From: Betaproteobacteria bacterium
GTDB taxonomy: Bacteria > Pseudomonadota > Gammaproteobacteria > Burkholderiales > SG8-41
Length of the DNA stretch: 64,000 nt
NCBI GenBank assembly: GCA_016192825.1
Contig: JACPTK010000051.1
Coordinates: 1 to 64,000 of the forward strand
Direction of reading: 5' to 3'
Every line of letters begins with the position of its first letter. Position 1 is the stretch's first letter. The position numbers and the translations under genes are program-made. Shown here piece by piece: positions 9,612 through 18,053 of the stretch. Under the pieces are notes generated by a model, which did no database searches, had not been told where the DNA came from, and saw nothing but the letters and a program-made list of their open reading frames with translations.

Positions 9612-10463
9612 CTATCGCTCGACCGGCACGCCGACGAGATTGCCCCACTCCGTCCACGAGCCGTCGTAGATCTTCACTTTCTTGTATCCCATCAGCTGGG
9701 TCAGCGCGAAATACAGCACCGTTGCGCGGTGGCTCATGCGGCAATAAGCGATGATGTCGCCGTCCGGGGATGCGCTTCGCGCCGCCACGAGCCGCTCCAG
9801 CTCGGCCACCGGCTTGAATGCCTTGTTGCCGTCGAGCAGCTCTTCGAAATACAAGTGCTTCGCTCCCGGAATCCGGCCGTAACGCAGCGCGCCCACGTCC
9901 GGACCCTCCGGCCCGCCGACGCGCTGGCCGCTGTATTCCTCGGGCGAGCGCGCGTCCAGCATCAGCGCCGCGTTCCGGCGCAGCGCCGCGAGCACCTTGT
10001 CGCGATGGATGCGCATCCGCTCGCTGCGCTTCACCGGCGCGTACTCGACCGGCGCCGCGGCCGGCGGCTCGCCGGTGACGAGCGGCCGGCCCTCCGCCGC
10101 CCAGCGACAGCGCGCGCCGTCGAGCACCTTGACCCGGGTGTGCCCGCAATAGCGGAAGGTCCACCAGGCATAAAAGCCGAACTGCACGCCTTCCCCGTAG
10201 AACACCACCGTGGTGTCGTTGCCGATGCCCGCTTCCCCGCAGCGGCGCGCGAAATCCTCCGGCGCCGGAAAATCGCGGGCGTGGGAATCCCACAGCATCT
10301 CCTTCCACTTCCAGCACACCGCGCCCGGCACGTGCCCGGCGCGGTAGGCCTGCAGCTCGTCCTGGTTCGTGCCCGCGATCTCGATCAGCCGGACCTTGGG
10401 ATCCGACCGGTGCCGGTGCAACCAAGCCGGATCCACCAACGCTCTGGATTTCACCGTCGCCAT
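9612..10463 (-). CDS. Sulfurtransferase with two rhodanese domains
   Basis: A 283-aa thiosulfate / 3-mercaptopyruvate sulfurtransferase. The N-terminal inactive rhodanese domain contains GHVPGAVCW and VVFYGEG. The C-terminal active domain contains LDARSPEEYSG, RIPGAKHL and the catalytic-loop Cys in IAYCRMSHRAT. The loop CRMSHRAT resembles thiosulfate sulfurtransferase more than the CGSGVTA of 3-mercaptopyruvate enzymes. Its place next to a sulfonate/taurine-type importer is compatible with organosulfur metabolism, but this is inference. Confidence 0.9.
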   Translation of the reverse strand: MATVKSRALVDPAWLHRHRSDPKVRLIEIAGTNQDELQAYRAGHVPGAVCWKWKEMLWDSHARDFPAPEDFARRCGEAGIGNDTTVVFYGEGVQFGFYAWWTFRYCGHTRVKVLDGARCRWAAEGRPLVTGEPPAAAPVEYAPVKRSERMRIHRDKVLAALRRNAALMLDARSPEEYSGQRVGGPEGPDVGALRYGRIPGAKHLYFEELLDGNKAFKPVAELERLVAARSASPDGDIIAYCRMSHRATVLYFALTQLMGYKKVKIYDGSWTEWGNLVGVPVER

Positions 10464-10652
10464 CGAACTCTCTTGTCACCTCGAATGCAATTGAAGAAGT
10501 GGCTCGTAGCGGCCTCAGCCGGGACACCGCAAATTTGAACAGGGCATCGCTTCGGCCGCCCCGCGCGTCACCGGGGGTCGCATCCCGCAAGCGGGTCCCT
10601 GCTCCGCCCCTCGACGCGCCCCGTCTTCTCGCGGCAATTCCTCATCCCTCCG

Positions 10653-10701
10653 CCCTCATCCCTCATCCCTCATCCCTCATCCCTCATCCCTCATCCCTCA
10701 T
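10653..10701. repeat. Seven tandem CCCTCAT heptamers
   Basis: Seven perfect consecutive CCCTCAT units, preceded by degenerate ones from about 10640. The stop codon of the E2 gene (complement of 10698-10700) lies inside the last unit. Confidence 0.95.
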
Positions 10702-11924
10702 ACTTGGAGTTCCTCGCCCCAATCCGTTGTCTCCAGAAGCGATTTCACCTGGCTCAAGAAGGCGGCCGAGTAGGCGCCGTCCACCGCGCGGTGGTCGAAT
10801 GACTGCGCCAGCATGCCCACCGGCCGCACGGCGACGCTGTCCCCCTGCGCGCTCTCGATCACCACGGCGCGCTTGCGCACCGCGTCGGTGGAGAGGATCG
10901 CCACCTGCGGCGGGCTGATGATGGCCGCGGTGAGGAGCGTTCCGTACGCGCCGTTGTTGGTGACGGTATAGGTGCACTCGGTCATGTCGTCGGGCTTGAG
11001 CTTTCCCGCCCGCGCGCGGGTCGCAAGATCGTTGATGGCGCGCGCGAGGGCCGGAAGCGATTTCGAGGCCGCGTCCTTCGCCACCGGCACCAGCAGTCCT
11101 TCGAAGCCGAGGTCCACCGCGATGCCGAGGTTGACGCGCCGGTGCAGGACGAGATGGTCGCCGTAAAAGCTGGCATTCAATCGGGGGTACTTCATCAAGG
11201 CCGCCGCTGCGGCATGGGCGATGAAGGGAAGGTAAGTAAGGGAAAACCCTTCGCGTTCCTTCCACTGCCGGCCACCCATGCGGCGGACTTGATCCACGCG
11301 CGAGAAATCCGCTTCCACCACCTGCAGCACGTGCGGCACCGACGCCCAGGCCTTCGCCATGTGCTCGGCGGTGCGCTTGCGAACGCTGTTGAGCGCAACC
11401 GTCCCGGCGCCGGCCGGACTCGCGGCTGGCGGCTGGCGGCTGGCGGCTGGCGGCTGAGCGCTTCGCGCGATATGCGCCAGCACGTCCTCGCGGGTGATGC
11501 GCCCGTCCCGGCCGGTGCCGCGTACGTCGGACGGGTTCAGGCCATGCTCGGCGAGAAGCCGGCTCACCACCGGTGACAGCCGACTTCCCAATCCGGCGGT
11601 TTGGCTTCGTTCAGGCGGCGCCCCCCGTAACTGCCCTGCCGACGGGACCATCGCGTCCGATTGCGGCGACACTGGCACCGGCGCCGCCTGCGCCGATTCG
11701 CGAATAACCGCCAGGCGCACGCCGATCTTCGCGGTCACCCCTTCCGCGACCAGGATCTCCGCGAGCACGCCGGAGGCCGGAGCGGGAATTTCGGTGCTGA
11801 CCTTGTCGGTCTCGACGTCGAACAAGACCTCGTCCGCCTTGACCGGGTCGCCGACCTTCTTGTGCCACTTGGTGACCGTGCCCTCGGCGACCGTCTCGCC
11901 GAGCTGCGGCATCACTACGTCCAT
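10698..11924 (-). CDS. 2-oxoacid (or acetoin) dehydrogenase complex, E2 dihydrolipoamide acyltransferase
   Basis: A 408-aa E2. The N-terminal lipoyl domain has the lipoylated Lys in ETDKVST (about residue 43). The peripheral-subunit-binding domain (about 118-153) contains SPVVSRLLAEHGL and GTGRDGRITREDV. The C-terminal acyltransferase domain ends with catalytic SFDHRAVDGAYSA. The flexible linker at about 154-168 is built from a seven-residue repeat (QPPAASR) encoded by a GCGGCTG heptamer. It follows E1beta on the same strand. No E3 gene lies nearby, so the complex probably borrows a shared dihydrolipoamide dehydrogenase. Confidence 0.93.
   Translation of the reverse strand: MDVVMPQLGETVAEGTVTKWHKKVGDPVKADEVLFDVETDKVSTEIPAPASGVLAEILVAEGVTAKIGVRLAVIRESAQAAPVPVSPQSDAMVPSAGQLRGAPPERSQTAGLGSRLSPVVSRLLAEHGLNPSDVRGTGRDGRITREDVLAHIARSAQPPAASRQPPAASPAGAGTVALNSVRKRTAEHMAKAWASVPHVLQVVEADFSRVDQVRRMGGRQWKEREGFSLTYLPFIAHAAAAALMKYPRLNASFYGDHLVLHRRVNLGIAVDLGFEGLLVPVAKDAASKSLPALARAINDLATRARAGKLKPDDMTECTYTVTNNGAYGTLLTAAIISPPQVAILSTDAVRKRAVVIESAQGDSVAVRPVGMLAQSFDHRAVDGAYSAAFLSQVKSLLETTDWGEELQV
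11422..11456. repeat. Five tandem GCGGCTG heptamers inside the E2 linker
   Basis: Five exact GCGGCTG units within coding sequence. Because 7 is not a multiple of 3, three units encode a seven-residue period, giving the repeated QPPAASR of the linker. It has the same unit length as the intergenic arrays. Confidence 0.95.
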
Positions 11925-11978
11925 CGGTTGGGATACCTCGTCACGCTCTCAAACGTTATTGGCAAACTCGCATCTGCA

Positions 11979-12077
11979 AGTGATGAGTGATGAGTGACGC
12001 CCCCTCACTCCAACCCTCTCCCCCGCGACCGCGGGGAAGAGGGAGGTTGCGTATCCGCTCGTCACTCGTCACCGGCG
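11979..12077. repeat. Heptamer tract with an embedded CCCTCTCCC palindrome
   Basis: GTGATGA heptamers (11980-11999) and CGTCACT-type units (about 12059-12072) flank a C-rich then G-rich palindromic block (about 11999-12048: CCCTCTCCCCC then GGGGAAGAGGGAGG). The block resembles those at 35820-35861 and 38175-38214. It fills the spacer between E1beta and E2. Confidence 0.75.
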
Positions 12078-13055
12078 TCAGTCGATCTTCTCGCGGATCT
12101 CGCGCACGATGCGCGCGGCCGACGGGATGGTGTTGTCCTCCAGCTGGTCGGCCGAGGGCAGCGGCACGTGGGGCGTCGTAATGCGCACGATCGGGCCGTC
12201 GAGGTCCCAGAAGCACTCGTCGGCGACGATGGAGGCGATCTCGGCACCCCAGCCGCAGAGCCGCGGATTCTCCTCCACCGTGACGAGGCGGCCGGTCTTC
12301 GCGACCTCGGACAGCAGGGTCTGCGTGTCGAGCGGCACCAGCGAGCGCAGGTCGACGACGGAGCACGCGATGCCGTGTTCCTTCTCCAGGACCTCCGCCG
12401 CCTCCAGCGCGCGGTGCACCATCAGCGCGAGCGCGACGATCGTGCAGTCCTTGCCCTGGCGCACGACCCTGGCCTTGCCCAGCTCGACCACGTGCTCGCC
12501 GTCGGGCACCTCGCCCTTCATCGCGTAGAGCGACTTCTGCTCGAACACCAGCACCGGGTCCGGGTCGCGCACCGCGGCGGCGATGAGCCCCTTCACGTCG
12601 GCCGGCGTCGCCGGGGCGACCACCTTCAGCCCCGGCACCGCCATCGCCCAGTTCTCGACCGCCTGCGAGTGCTGCGCGCCGAAGCGCGAGCCGGCGCCGT
12701 TCGCGGTGCGGATCACCAGCGGCAGCGCGATCTGGCCGTTGGTCATGTAGCGGGTCTTGGCGATCTCGTTGGCGACCATGTCCCAGCACACCGCGAGGAA
12801 ATCGGAGAACATGATTTCGGCGATCGGGCGCAGCCCCGTCATGGCGGCGCCCATCGCCGCGCCGATGATCGCCTGCTCCGAGATCGGGCAGTCGCGCACC
12901 CGCTTCGGCCCGAATTTTTCGAGCAGCCCGACGGTCGCCTTGAACACGCCGCCCGCCGCCGCCACGTCCTCGCCCAGGAACACCACGCGCTCGTCGCGCG
13001 CCATCTCCTGCGCGATGCCGGCCGCAACCGCATCGCGGTAGGTCAGTTCCGCCAT
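12078..13055 (-). CDS. 2-oxoacid (acetoin/pyruvate-type) dehydrogenase E1 beta subunit
   Basis: A 325-aa transketolase-like subunit starting MAELTYRDAVAAGI. Family marks are VVFLGEDVAAAGG, the conserved PISEQAIIGAAMGAAM segment that contacts thiamine diphosphate, and the C-terminal domain with LVTVEENP. It overlaps the end of the E1alpha gene by 13 bp, so the subunits are translationally coupled. AcoB-like acetoin dehydrogenase is as plausible as pyruvate dehydrogenase. Confidence 0.93.
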   Translation of the reverse strand: MAELTYRDAVAAGIAQEMARDERVVFLGEDVAAAGGVFKATVGLLEKFGPKRVRDCPISEQAIIGAAMGAAMTGLRPIAEIMFSDFLAVCWDMVANEIAKTRYMTNGQIALPLVIRTANGAGSRFGAQHSQAVENWAMAVPGLKVVAPATPADVKGLIAAAVRDPDPVLVFEQKSLYAMKGEVPDGEHVVELGKARVVRQGKDCTIVALALMVHRALEAAEVLEKEHGIACSVVDLRSLVPLDTQTLLSEVAKTGRLVTVEENPRLCGWGAEIASIVADECFWDLDGPIVRITTPHVPLPSADQLEDNTIPSAARIVREIREKID

Positions 13056-14065
13056 GCCGCGCCTCCGTCCGCCCAGACGTTCCTCTCGATGCCGTCGAGC
13101 GACGGCGTGGGCGACGCCCCGGCGGCCGCGGTCGCCTCGTCCACCTTGCGCATCGTCTCGTCCTCGATGTCCTTCAGCGTCGCCTCGGCGACGCCGAGCT
13201 TCGCCAGCCGCTCGCGGTAGAGCTTGATCGGGTCGCGCTCGAGCCATTTCTCCAGCTCGCCCTCCGGCCGGTACTTGGCGGGGTCGGCGCGCGAATGCCC
13301 GCTGTGGCGGTAGGTCTTGGCCTCGATCAGGGCGGGACCGCCGCCCTTGCGCGCGCGCGTCATGTACTTCACGGCGGTGCGATAGACCTCGTCGGCGTCG
13401 TTGCCGTCGATCACGACCGACTCGAGGTTGTAGGCGCCAGCGCGGTCGGCCGCGGGATGGTCCACCGCCGTCACGGTGTGGATCGCGGTGTACTCCATGT
13501 AAAGGTTGTTCTCGCAGACGAAGATCACCGGCAGCTTCCACACGACGGAGAAGTTGAGCGCCTCGTGGAAGGCGCCGATGTTGGTGGTGCCGTCGCCGAA
13601 GAAGCACACGGCGACCTGCTCCGTGCCGCGGTACTGCGCGCTCCACGCCGCCCCGGCCGCGACCGGCAGATGCGCGCCGATGATGGCGTAGGACCCCATC
13701 GCGCCTTTTGACACGTCGGTGAGGTGCATCGAGCCGCCCTTGCCGCCGAGCAGCCCGCACTCGCGGCCCATCAGCTCGCCCAGCACGCCGGCCATCGAGG
13801 CGCCGCGAGCGAGCGTGTGCGCGTGCCCGCGGTAAGTGCAGAACGTCCAGTCGTCCGGACGCATCGCCACCCCGAAGCCCGCCGCGATCGCCTCCTGCCC
13901 GAGCGAGAGATGGCTGGTGCCCTTGACCAGGTTCTGCAGGAACAGGTCGTAGGCGCGCTTCTCGCAATAGCGCAGCTCGACCTGCAGGCGGTAGAGCGCG
14001 AGCCGCGTCTCCCGGCCGATGTCCTTGGCGGCGGCGGCTTTCTTGCCCTTTACTTTAGTATCCAT
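13043..14065 (-). CDS. 2-oxoacid (acetoin/pyruvate-type) dehydrogenase E1 alpha subunit
   Basis: A 340-aa thiamine-diphosphate enzyme. The TPP motif begins GDGTTNIGAFHEALN and ends CENN. The phosphorylation-loop equivalent YRHSGHSRADPAKYR is present. The start at 14065 (MDTKVKGKK) gives the usual length; the in-frame extension upstream runs into repeat DNA. E1alpha, E1beta and E2 form one operon. The split E1 with a single-lipoyl E2 is the arrangement seen in acetoin dehydrogenase and in Gram-positive-type pyruvate dehydrogenases. Confidence 0.93.
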   Translation of the reverse strand: MDTKVKGKKAAAAKDIGRETRLALYRLQVELRYCEKRAYDLFLQNLVKGTSHLSLGQEAIAAGFGVAMRPDDWTFCTYRGHAHTLARGASMAGVLGELMGRECGLLGGKGGSMHLTDVSKGAMGSYAIIGAHLPVAAGAAWSAQYRGTEQVAVCFFGDGTTNIGAFHEALNFSVVWKLPVIFVCENNLYMEYTAIHTVTAVDHPAADRAGAYNLESVVIDGNDADEVYRTAVKYMTRARKGGGPALIEAKTYRHSGHSRADPAKYRPEGELEKWLERDPIKLYRERLAKLGVAEATLKDIEDETMRKVDEATAAAGASPTPSLDGIERNVWADGGAAWRN

Positions 14066-14096
14066 GGACTCTCGATACTTGTTGCCATTCAATATT

Positions 14097-14162
14097 CGGG
14101 AGATCGGGAGATCGAAAAACCGGGCTTTGTCGCACTCACGCCCTCCCGCTCTCACGCCCTTA
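14097..14162. repeat. Octamer repeat tract (GGGAGATC / CTCACGCC)
   Basis: GGGAGATC repeated twice at 14098-14115, then CTCACGCCCTCCCGCT-like words ending at 14162. The second arm is complementary in style to the GGGCGTGA array at 50771. It occupies the spacer upstream of E1alpha. Confidence 0.6.
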
Positions 14163-14165
14163 TGG

Positions 14166-15524
14166 TCAGTACTTGTTGGCGATCGGCAGCTCCTGCGCCG
14201 GGAACAGCGTGATCACCTTCGCGCCCGTCGGCGTCAGCACCACCTCTTCCTCGATGCGCGCAGCGGAGACGCCGTCCGCCGCCGGGCAGAAGGTCTCGAC
14301 GGCGAACACCATCCCGGCCTTCAGCTCGTAGGGATCCTTGAACGAGTTCAGCCTGGAAATCAGCGGCCGCTCGTGCAGCCCCAGCCCGAGCCCGTGGCAG
14401 AAGTTCAGCCCGAACGCGGCCATCTCGCTCTCGAAGCCGATTTCCTGGGCCTTGGGAAACGCCTGCACCACGCGGTCCGTGGAGACCCCCGGTTTCAGCG
14501 AGTCGATCGCGCTGTCCATCCATTCCCGCGCCCTGCGGTAGGCCTCGTGCTGGGCGGCGGTGGCGCTGCCCACCGTGAACGTCCGGTAGTAGCAGGTCTT
14601 GTAGCCCACGTAGGTCTGGATGATGTCGAAGTAGGCCTGGTCGCCGGGGCGGATCAGGCGGTCGGTGAAGTTGTGCGGATGCGGGCTGCAGCGCTCGCCG
14701 GCGATGGCGTTGATCGCCTCCACGCAGTCGGAGCCCATCTCGTAGAGCCGCCGGGTCGCCATCGCGACGATCTCGTTCTCGCGCACGCCGGGCTTCAGCG
14801 CCTCGTAGATGTCCTGGTAGACCCCGTCGCCCATGGCCGCCGCCATGTTGAGCAGCGTGATCTCGTCGTGGCTCTTGATCTCGCGCGCGTCCAGCATCAC
14901 CTGCTGCCCGTCGCGCACCGTCAGCCCGAGCTTCTGCAGCGCGAACAGGAACGGCGGCTCGACGACGTCGATGCCGAGCGGCATCTTCGCGACGCCCTCC
15001 CGCACCAGGATGTCCTTGATCTCCTTCGCGGCGGCCTCGAACAATCCGACCTTGGGGGAGACCGCGCCGCGCAGCCCCGCCAGTCCGGCGAGGCAGTGGT
15101 TCTTCGGCAGCCACGGCGCGTAGAGCTTGTGATGGCGCGCGGCCGAGCCGAAGTCCCACACCCAGGGCTCGCCGTTGCCGGTCAGCAGGCACCAGCGCGT
15201 CAGCTTGTCGCGCGCCCACTCGCCGATCACCGTGCTGGAGATGTAGCGGATGTTGTACTGGTCGAAGACCAGCAGCGCGCCCAGCCCCGATCGAGCGAGG
15301 GCGTTGCGCGTTCGCGCCAGGCGGTAGTCGTGCAGGCGGCGGAAGTCGATGCGCTCCTCGAAGTCCACCTGCATTCGGCCGGGCGCCTGCAGCGGCCGCT
15401 CCCAGCGATGCCCGGGGTTGGCCGGATCGAAGAGTCCGTCCGGGGCTTCCTTCGGCCGGCGCTTCGGGTCGATGCCCGACACCTTGATGTGTTTCGGTTC
15501 CGCTTTCTTCCTCTTGCTGGCCAT
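14166..15524 (-). CDS. M24-family protein, DddP/Xaa-Pro peptidase-like
   Basis: A 452-aa M24-fold protein, longer than ordinary aminopeptidases and similar in layout to DddP-type lyases: an N-terminal lobe with LLVFDQYNIRYIS, then a C-terminal catalytic lobe. The first metal Asp (AYFDIIQ), the His (FCHGLGLGLHERP) and both late Glu (FAVETF, RIEEEVVLT) are present. The second Asp appears to be Tyr (CYYRTFTVG). A DddP-like activity is a guess; substrate unknown. It lies between the dehydrogenase E1 genes and the twin hydrolases on the same strand. Confidence 0.8.
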   Translation of the reverse strand: MASKRKKAEPKHIKVSGIDPKRRPKEAPDGLFDPANPGHRWERPLQAPGRMQVDFEERIDFRRLHDYRLARTRNALARSGLGALLVFDQYNIRYISSTVIGEWARDKLTRWCLLTGNGEPWVWDFGSAARHHKLYAPWLPKNHCLAGLAGLRGAVSPKVGLFEAAAKEIKDILVREGVAKMPLGIDVVEPPFLFALQKLGLTVRDGQQVMLDAREIKSHDEITLLNMAAAMGDGVYQDIYEALKPGVRENEIVAMATRRLYEMGSDCVEAINAIAGERCSPHPHNFTDRLIRPGDQAYFDIIQTYVGYKTCYYRTFTVGSATAAQHEAYRRAREWMDSAIDSLKPGVSTDRVVQAFPKAQEIGFESEMAAFGLNFCHGLGLGLHERPLISRLNSFKDPYELKAGMVFAVETFCPAADGVSAARIEEEVVLTPTGAKVITLFPAQELPIANKY

Positions 15525-15542
15525 GTGCGATCTTCCCGATCA

Positions 15543-15768
15543 GTTACTCGTCGCTCGTCGCTCGTCGCTCGTCGCTCGTTGCTCGTCGCTCGTCGCTCGT
15601 TGCGCGTCGCTCGTCACTCGTCGCTCGTTGCTCGTTGCTCGTTGCTCGTTGCTCGTTGCGCGTTGCTCGTCGCTCGTCACGCCTCGAGTCTCCCCCCATC
15701 CCCCATCCCTCATCCCTCATCCCTCATCCCTCATCCCTCATCCCTCATCCCTCATCCCTCATCCCTCA
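15543..15768. repeat. Long double heptamer array: CTCGTYG then CATCCCT
   Basis: About twenty CTCGTCG/CTCGTTG heptamers (15543-15690) are followed after a short gap by nine perfect CATCCCT heptamers (15704-15766). The stop codon of the downstream-strand hydrolase gene (complement of 15766-15768) is formed at the edge of the second array. It is the longest micro-repeat tract in the window and fills the 240-bp spacer, leaving no room for a gene. Confidence 0.95.
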
Positions 15769-16863
15769 GCGCTTGGGCACGCCCAAGCGCTGTGCCATCC
15801 AGTCCGCGGTCTGGGTCTGGAACAGGTAGCGCCGATTGTTGGCGACGTGGTTGCCGCCCTTCACGATCAGCAGCTCGCACGGTCCCGACACTTCGGCGGC
15901 GATGCGCTTCGCGTTGTGCGGCGGCGTGAGGTTGTCGAGCTCGCCGCCGACGACGAAGATCGGGCAGCGAATGTTCTTCGCCACGCCCTCCAGCGTCAGC
16001 GTCCTGGCCACCTCGCGCGCTTCCTCCACGGTCTTGCTGTGCGAGCGCACGCGGAACGCCTCGCGCGAGAGCTCGTTGCGCCCATCGAAGGTCTCGACCC
16101 AGCTGTAGGGGCCGGAAAGCGAGATGCAGGCTTTTGCCCGCTTCTCGAATGCGGCCGCGCGCGCCGCGTAATAGCCGCCCAGGCTCACGCCCCACAGTCC
16201 CACGCGGCTCGCGTCGAGGTCGGGGCGCGTCTCGACGAAGTCCACCACCGCCTTGACCGCCACTTCGTAATCGCCGCGGATCGGGATGTCGTACTCGGCC
16301 TCGCCCTGGCCCGGGCCGTCGAAGGAGAGCGTCGCCATGCCGCGGGCGAGAAAGATGCCCTCGTAGACGTCCAGCTCCTCCTTGGTCGAATCCAGGCCCA
16401 CGCACATCACCACGACCGGCGGCCGCCCGCCGCCCGCGGGTTTGCGCAGGATGCCGGCGAGGCGCTTGCCCTGGTACGGCATCTCCACGCGCTCCCCCGG
16501 GAACACGAGATGCGGCAGCGCCAGGCTGCGGCACTCGATGACCTTGCGGTGCGCGCGCTTCATCTGCTCCAGGTCGTGCACGAACATGAATTTGCCGAAG
16601 TGGTAGCATATCGCCGCGCGCGTCAGGTGCTCGCCTGCGGACAGCGTGAAGCCTCCGGCAAGCGCCTGTCGGCCGAGATCCTCGTGAATCGCCGCGCGAG
16701 CCCCCCACGCCGCGCACCACTCGTCCCAGCGCGAGATGCCCGCCGTCACTTCCTCGAAGTCGGTAAGCGGCACGCCGCTCGAGACGAAGCGCGGCGCCCA
16801 GTGGTGGATCGCGATCTCGACCCGCTTGTCCTTCGCGCTCGCTGCAGTTTTATCCATGTCCAT
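15766..16863 (-). CDS. Alpha/beta hydrolase (2,6-dihydroxypseudooxynicotine hydrolase / FrsA-like family)
   Basis: A 365-aa hydrolase with a helical N-terminal cap region and a C-terminal alpha/beta fold. The nucleophile Ser sits in LWGVSLGGYY, the acid Asp in GGELDNLTPP and the His in GGNHVANNR. The FDGPGQGEAEYD segment matches the subfamily that includes C-C bond hydrolases and acyl esterases. The start MDMDKTAA at 16863 lies 16 bp after the upstream paralogue ends. The two copies look like a tandem duplication. Confidence 0.9.
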   Translation of the reverse strand: MDMDKTAASAKDKRVEIAIHHWAPRFVSSGVPLTDFEEVTAGISRWDEWCAAWGARAAIHEDLGRQALAGGFTLSAGEHLTRAAICYHFGKFMFVHDLEQMKRAHRKVIECRSLALPHLVFPGERVEMPYQGKRLAGILRKPAGGGRPPVVVMCVGLDSTKEELDVYEGIFLARGMATLSFDGPGQGEAEYDIPIRGDYEVAVKAVVDFVETRPDLDASRVGLWGVSLGGYYAARAAAFEKRAKACISLSGPYSWVETFDGRNELSREAFRVRSHSKTVEEAREVARTLTLEGVAKNIRCPIFVVGGELDNLTPPHNAKRIAAEVSGPCELLIVKGGNHVANNRRYLFQTQTADWMAQRLGVPKR

Positions 16864-16879
16864 TAGACAGTGTTCTTCT

Positions 16880-17950
16880 TCAGCACTTGGGCGCGCCCAA
16901 GTGCTTCGCCATCCAGTCCGCGGACTGCGAACGATACCGGTAAACGCGGTTGTTGGCGACGTGATTGGCGTCCTCGATGAAGCAACGCTCCACCGGGCCG
17001 GACGCCGCCGCCGCGAGCCGCTCCCCTTCCTGCCACGGCACGATGCCGTCCTGCTTGCCCGCCACGATGAACAGGGGGCAGGCAATGTTTCCGGCGACGC
17101 CTTTGAGAGACAGCGTCGCCGCGTGCTTGCGGGCGTCCGTTTCCGTGCGGGACCGCGAGCGCACCCGGAAGGTGTCGCGGGTAAGCGCGGGCAGCCGGTC
17201 GAAGATATCCGCCCACTCGAACGGCCCCGACAGCGCGATGCACGCCTTGATGCGCTTCTCGAACGCCGCCGCGCGCGGGGCGTAGTAGCCCCCGAGCGAC
17301 ACGCCCCACAGGCCGATGCGGCCGGCGTCCAGGTCACCGCGGCTCTCGATATAGTCGATGACGGACTTCACCGGCACCTCGTAATCGCCGCGGATCGCGA
17401 AATCGTACTCGCCCTCGCCCTGCCCCGGCCCGTCGAAGGCGAGCGTCGCCATGCCGCGCGCCAGGATGACGTTTTCGCTCGAATCCATCTCCTCCTTGGC
17501 CGAGTCGAGTCCCATGCACATCACCACGACCGGCGGCCTGGCGGCACCCGCCGGTTTGCGGAGATTGCCCGCGAGGTGTCCGCCCTCGTAGGGAATCAGG
17601 ACGCGCTCGCCGGGAGGCTGCAGATGCGGCAGCGCCAGGTTGCGGCATTCGACCGCCTTCCCGTGCGCTTCCTTCATCTGCCCGGTGTCGACGACGAACA
17701 CGAACTTCGAGAAGTGGTAGCACACGGCGGCGCGAGTCAGGTGCTCGCCGGCGGACAGCCGGCATCCGTCCGCCAGGGCCGCACGCCCGAGATCCTCGTG
17801 AATGGCCGCGCGCGCGCTCCAGGCGCGGCACCAATCCTCCCAGCGCTCGACGCCAGCGGTCACTTCCTGGAAGTCGGTCAGCGGGACGCCGTTGGACACG
17901 AAGCGCGGAGCCCAATGCGCGACCGCCGACTGAACCCTCGAATCCGGCAT
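16880..17950 (-). CDS. Alpha/beta hydrolase, tandem paralogue
   Basis: A 356-aa paralogue of the gene that follows it. It shares the N-terminal HWAPRFVSNGVPLTDFQEVTAG segment in nearly the same form. The triad is Ser in LWGVSLGGYY, Asp in AGKQDGIVPW and His in DANHVANNR. Divergence is greatest in the cap and around the Asp loop, which suggests different substrates. It is the promoter-proximal gene of the pair. Confidence 0.9.
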   Translation of the reverse strand: MPDSRVQSAVAHWAPRFVSNGVPLTDFQEVTAGVERWEDWCRAWSARAAIHEDLGRAALADGCRLSAGEHLTRAAVCYHFSKFVFVVDTGQMKEAHGKAVECRNLALPHLQPPGERVLIPYEGGHLAGNLRKPAGAARPPVVVMCMGLDSAKEEMDSSENVILARGMATLAFDGPGQGEGEYDFAIRGDYEVPVKSVIDYIESRGDLDAGRIGLWGVSLGGYYAPRAAAFEKRIKACIALSGPFEWADIFDRLPALTRDTFRVRSRSRTETDARKHAATLSLKGVAGNIACPLFIVAGKQDGIVPWQEGERLAAAASGPVERCFIEDANHVANNRVYRYRSQSADWMAKHLGAPKC

Positions 17951-18053
17951 TGACGATTCTTGAATGGGGTTGCTAGCGGGGGGCGACCAAGCGGCATGTT
18001 ATCAATAATCGGGCGGTTATGCGCGTAAACTGATCCTGTCAGGCGTCTCCGCC

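Noticed and set aside
12078-13967. An apparent 629-aa fused E1 protein
   Set aside because: Only the C-terminal 325 residues resemble E1beta; the rest is the E1alpha gene read out of frame. The two genes overlap by 13 bp instead.
15543-15768. CRISPR array
   Set aside because: The repeat unit is 7 bp with no unique spacers and no cas genes nearby.
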